Positions 62,195-64,000 of a stretch of DNA of 64,000 nt are shown here, in pieces. This DNA is from Streptomyces sp. MUM 178J (GTDB lineage Bacteria > Actinomycetota > Actinomycetes > Streptomycetales > Streptomycetaceae): positions 186,001-250,000 of the forward strand of contig NZ_JADWYQ010000003.1 in assembly GCF_022414575.1 (NCBI RefSeq), given 5' to 3'. Position 1 is the first letter of the stretch. Each line of letters starts with the position of its first letter. The notes under the pieces were generated by a model. That model saw only the letters and a list, made by a program, of their open reading frames with translations, did not search any database and was not told where the DNA came from. Position numbers and translations under genes: made by a program.

Positions 62195-62549
62195 TCTGGG
62201 GGCACCTCCCAGCGGTAGCTGGGGGAGGAGTCTGGGGGAGGGGCATCCGGCTTAGCTGGTCCTTCTCGTCGGATGGGCGGTGCCCCGGCCGAAGCCTCGG
62301 GGAGGGCGAGTGCGGCCTGATCGTCGTACGACATGAGGGGGCCCGGGAGAGTGAGTCTCCCGGGCCCGTTCGGCGTACGGCCTGTGTACGAAGGCGTTCT
62401 CGGCGGGTCCGGGGTAGTCCGGCGCGGTCGGCGTCGCCCCGAAGGGCTCGCGGGGCCGTGCCGATATGCGGCTGCGCCGCGTGGGCGGGACCGGCCGCGA
62501 GGTGCCCGCACACTCCCGACGGCCGATCGCGTCACTTCCCGCGGAGCGC
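62104..62549. other. Convergent intergenic region with repeats and terminator
   Basis: This 446-bp gap between DUF2550 and the convergent chitinase gene contains the direct repeat, several GGGGGTGCC/GGAGTCTGGGGGAG repeat fragments (62120-62240), and the terminator hairpin at 62339-62367. No gene is supported. Confidence 0.7.
62339..62367. terminator. Bidirectional terminator hairpin
   Basis: A perfect 12-bp stem GGGCCCGGGAGA (62339-62350) with its complement (62356-62367) and a GTGAG loop lies between convergent genes and ends in CGTT on the plus strand. Confidence 0.88.
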
Positions 62550-64000
62550 TCAGCCGCCGAGGCCGCTGTCGATCGCGCTCACCAGCTCGCCGTTGGCGGT
62601 GTCACCGCTGAACTCCCAGAAGAACGCCCCTCCCAGGCCCTGGTTCCTGGCCCAGCCCATCTTGGAGGCAACGGTCGAGGGGGTGTCGTAGCTCCACCAC
62701 TCGCTGCCGCAGTGGGCGTACGCCGTGCCTGCGACCGTGCCGTTGGACGGGCAGCGGGACTTGAGCACCTTGTAGTCCTCGATGCCCTGCTCGTACGTGC
62801 CCGAGGCCGGCCCGGTCGCGCTGCCGCCCGGGGCCGACTGGGTCACCCCGGTCCAGCCGCGGCCGTAGAAGCCGATGCCGAGCAGCAGCTTCTCCGCGGG
62901 GACGCCCTTGGCTTTGAGCTTCGCGATGGCCGCCGCCGAGTTGAAGCCCTCCTGCGGGATGCCCGGGTAGGAGGTCAGCGGGGAGTGCGGGGCGGTCGGG
63001 CCCTGGGCCGCCCAGGCGCCGAAGAAGTCGTACGTCATGACGTTGTACCAGTCGGCGTACTGCGCGGCGCCCGCGTAGTCCGCCGCGTCGATCTTGCCTC
63101 CGCTGGAGGCGTCGGCGGTGATCGCTGCGGTGACCAGGTTGTTCGGGCCGAAGCGGTTGCGGAACGCCTGCATCATCGTCCTCATCACGGCCGGGCCGCT
63201 GGAGTCGCAGCTCAGCCCGCAGGCGTTCGGATACTCCCAGTCGAGGTCGATGCCGTCGAAGACGTCGGCCCACCGCGGGTCCTCGACCAGTTGGTAGCAG
63301 GAGTCGGCGAAGGCGGCCGGGTTCTGCATGGCCTGCCCGAAGCCGCCGGACCAGGTCCAGCCGCCGAACGACCACAGCACCTTGATGTGCGGGTACTGGG
63401 CCTTGAGCTTGCGCAGTTGGTTGAAGTTGCCGCGCAGCGGCTGGTCCCAGGTGTCGGCGACGCCGTCGACGGACTGTGCGGCGGTGTAGGCCTTGTCGTA
63501 GTCGGCGTAGGAGTCGCCGATGGTGCAGCGGCCGTTCTGTACGTTGCCGAAGGCGTAGTTGATGTGGGTGATCTTGGCTGCGGAGCCGGAGGTCACCAGA
63601 TTCTTGACGTGGTAGTTGCGCTGGTACACGCCCCAGTTGGTGAAGTAGCCCAGCTTGACGGTGTCGCCCGGGCCTGGGCCGGGGCCCGGGTCGCCGCCGG
63701 TGGTGCGGACCGCGCGAGCGCCGCTGACCGGTCCGGTCTGGTCGGCGGTGTCACGGGCCCGGACGGTGTAGGAGTAGTCGGTCCCGGCGCTCAGCCCGGT
63801 GTCCGTGTAGGAGGTGGCGGCCACGGTGGCGACGACCGCGCCGTCACGCAGGACGTCGTAGTTCTTGACGCCGTTGTCGTCGGAGGCCGCGGTCCAGCTC
63901 AGCTGTACCGAGGTGTCGGTGATTCCGGAGGCGCTCGGCGTGCCGGGTGCGGAGGGCGGGTTGTCACCGGGCTCGCTCGGGCCGCCGTCGCAGGAGCCGC
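62550..64000 (-). CDS. GH18 chitinase with fibronectin III domain (5' end outside window)
   Basis: The reading frame is open to the right edge and stops at 62550. At least 483 residues are visible. The edge shows GSCDGG, plausibly the end of a carbohydrate-binding module, then a Pro/Gly linker, an FnIII domain (PSAPGTPSASGITDTSVQLSW to YTVRARD, about 75 residues, given in part), a Gly/Pro linker, and the GH18 barrel from KLGYFTNWGVYQRNYHV. The catalytic signature FDGIDLDWEYP with proton donor Glu, the SFGGW strand and the C-terminal WEFSGD are intact. It is a secreted endochitinase of the CBM-FnIII-GH18 layout common in Streptomyces. Promoter lies outside the window. Confidence 0.93.
   Translation of the reverse strand, partial: GSCDGGPSEPGDNPPSAPGTPSASGITDTSVQLSWTAASDDNGVKNYDVLRDGAVVATVAATSYTDTGLSAGTDYSYTVRARDTADQTGPVSGARAVRTTGGDPGPGPGPGDTVKLGYFTNWGVYQRNYHVKNLVTSGSAAKITHINYAFGNVQNGRCTIGDSYADYDKAYTAAQSVDGVADTWDQPLRGNFNQLRKLKAQYPHIKVLWSFGGWTWSGGFGQAMQNPAAFADSCYQLVEDPRWADVFDGIDLDWEYPNACGLSCDSSGPAVMRTMMQAFRNRFGPNNLVTAAITADASSGGKIDAADYAGAAQYADWYNVMTYDFFGAWAAQGPTAPHSPLTSYPGIPQEGFNSAAAIAKLKAKGVPAEKLLLGIGFYGRGWTGVTQSAPGGSATGPASGTYEQGIEDYKVLKSRCPSNGTVAGTAYAHCGSEWWSYDTPSTVASKMGWARNQGLGGAFFWEFSGDTANGELVSAIDSGLGG

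Overview
The window is high-GC actinobacterial chromosome, almost certainly Streptomyces. Evidence is the strong G/C bias at third codon positions, frequent GTG and TTG starts, ATGA/GTGA coupled overlaps, TTGAC/TAGRRT and GGAAT-N18-GTT promoter motifs, and a gene order lysA-hom-thrC-thrB-rho-LCP-rpmE-prfA-prmC-sua5-LMW-PTP-glyA-WecA-atpIBEFHAGDC that I recall as the core order of streptomycetes.

Left part (1-35 kb) is accessory. From 1 to 8.8 kb a plus-strand cluster holds an MFS transporter end, a stand-alone ATP-grasp ligase, an iron alcohol dehydrogenase of the hydroxyacid-oxoacid transhydrogenase type, an aldehyde dehydrogenase, LuxR and GlxA/AraC regulators, and a second, divergent aspartate-semialdehyde dehydrogenase/aspartokinase pair. 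It looks like a pathway-specific route making and ligating an aspartate-derived (or C4 semialdehyde-derived) amino acid; I know no described cluster with this content. On the minus strand (9.2-12.5 kb) follows an amidase, a MAB_1171c-type membrane protein, an ImmA/IrrE-like metallopeptidase and a short stub resembling the start of an XRE regulator. A PAS-GAF-PP2C-HATPase phosphatase and a DUF302 protein come next.

15.6-19.4 kb is a compact sulfane-sulfur (persulfide) response locus: a CstB-like dioxygenase/rhodanese fusion, two more rhodaneses, a TauE-type exporter and a CsoR/CstR repressor that lacks the copper-binding His. Three operators with the same arms TACCCC-N2-GGGGTA lie upstream of these units. 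19.4-25 kb holds a SWIM protein, a small GntR-controlled operon of four overlapping tiny genes (possible integrative-element remnant), and an MmyB-type XRE regulator divergent from an SDR/tautomerase pair. 25-30.6 kb carries a response regulator/sensor kinase/GerMN-like lipoprotein operon and a split SGNH lipoprotein plus membrane acyltransferase pair. 30.6-33.7 kb is a decayed stress island (Hsp20 fragment, intact PfkB kinase, C-terminal half of a P-type ATPase).

Right part (35-64 kb) is core: tRNA-Arg(CCG), a single-receiver protein, NrtL (an ArgRS relative with no catalytic core), the lysine/threonine genes, Rho, an LCP wall enzyme, L31 behind a sigma-R type promoter, release factor 1 and its methylase, a Sua5 protein, a phosphatase-fold protein whose catalytic Cys is Ser, serine hydroxymethyltransferase, a WecA-type transferase and the complete ATP synthase operon with a strong terminator. 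A DUF2550 protein and a GH18 chitinase running off the right edge close the window.
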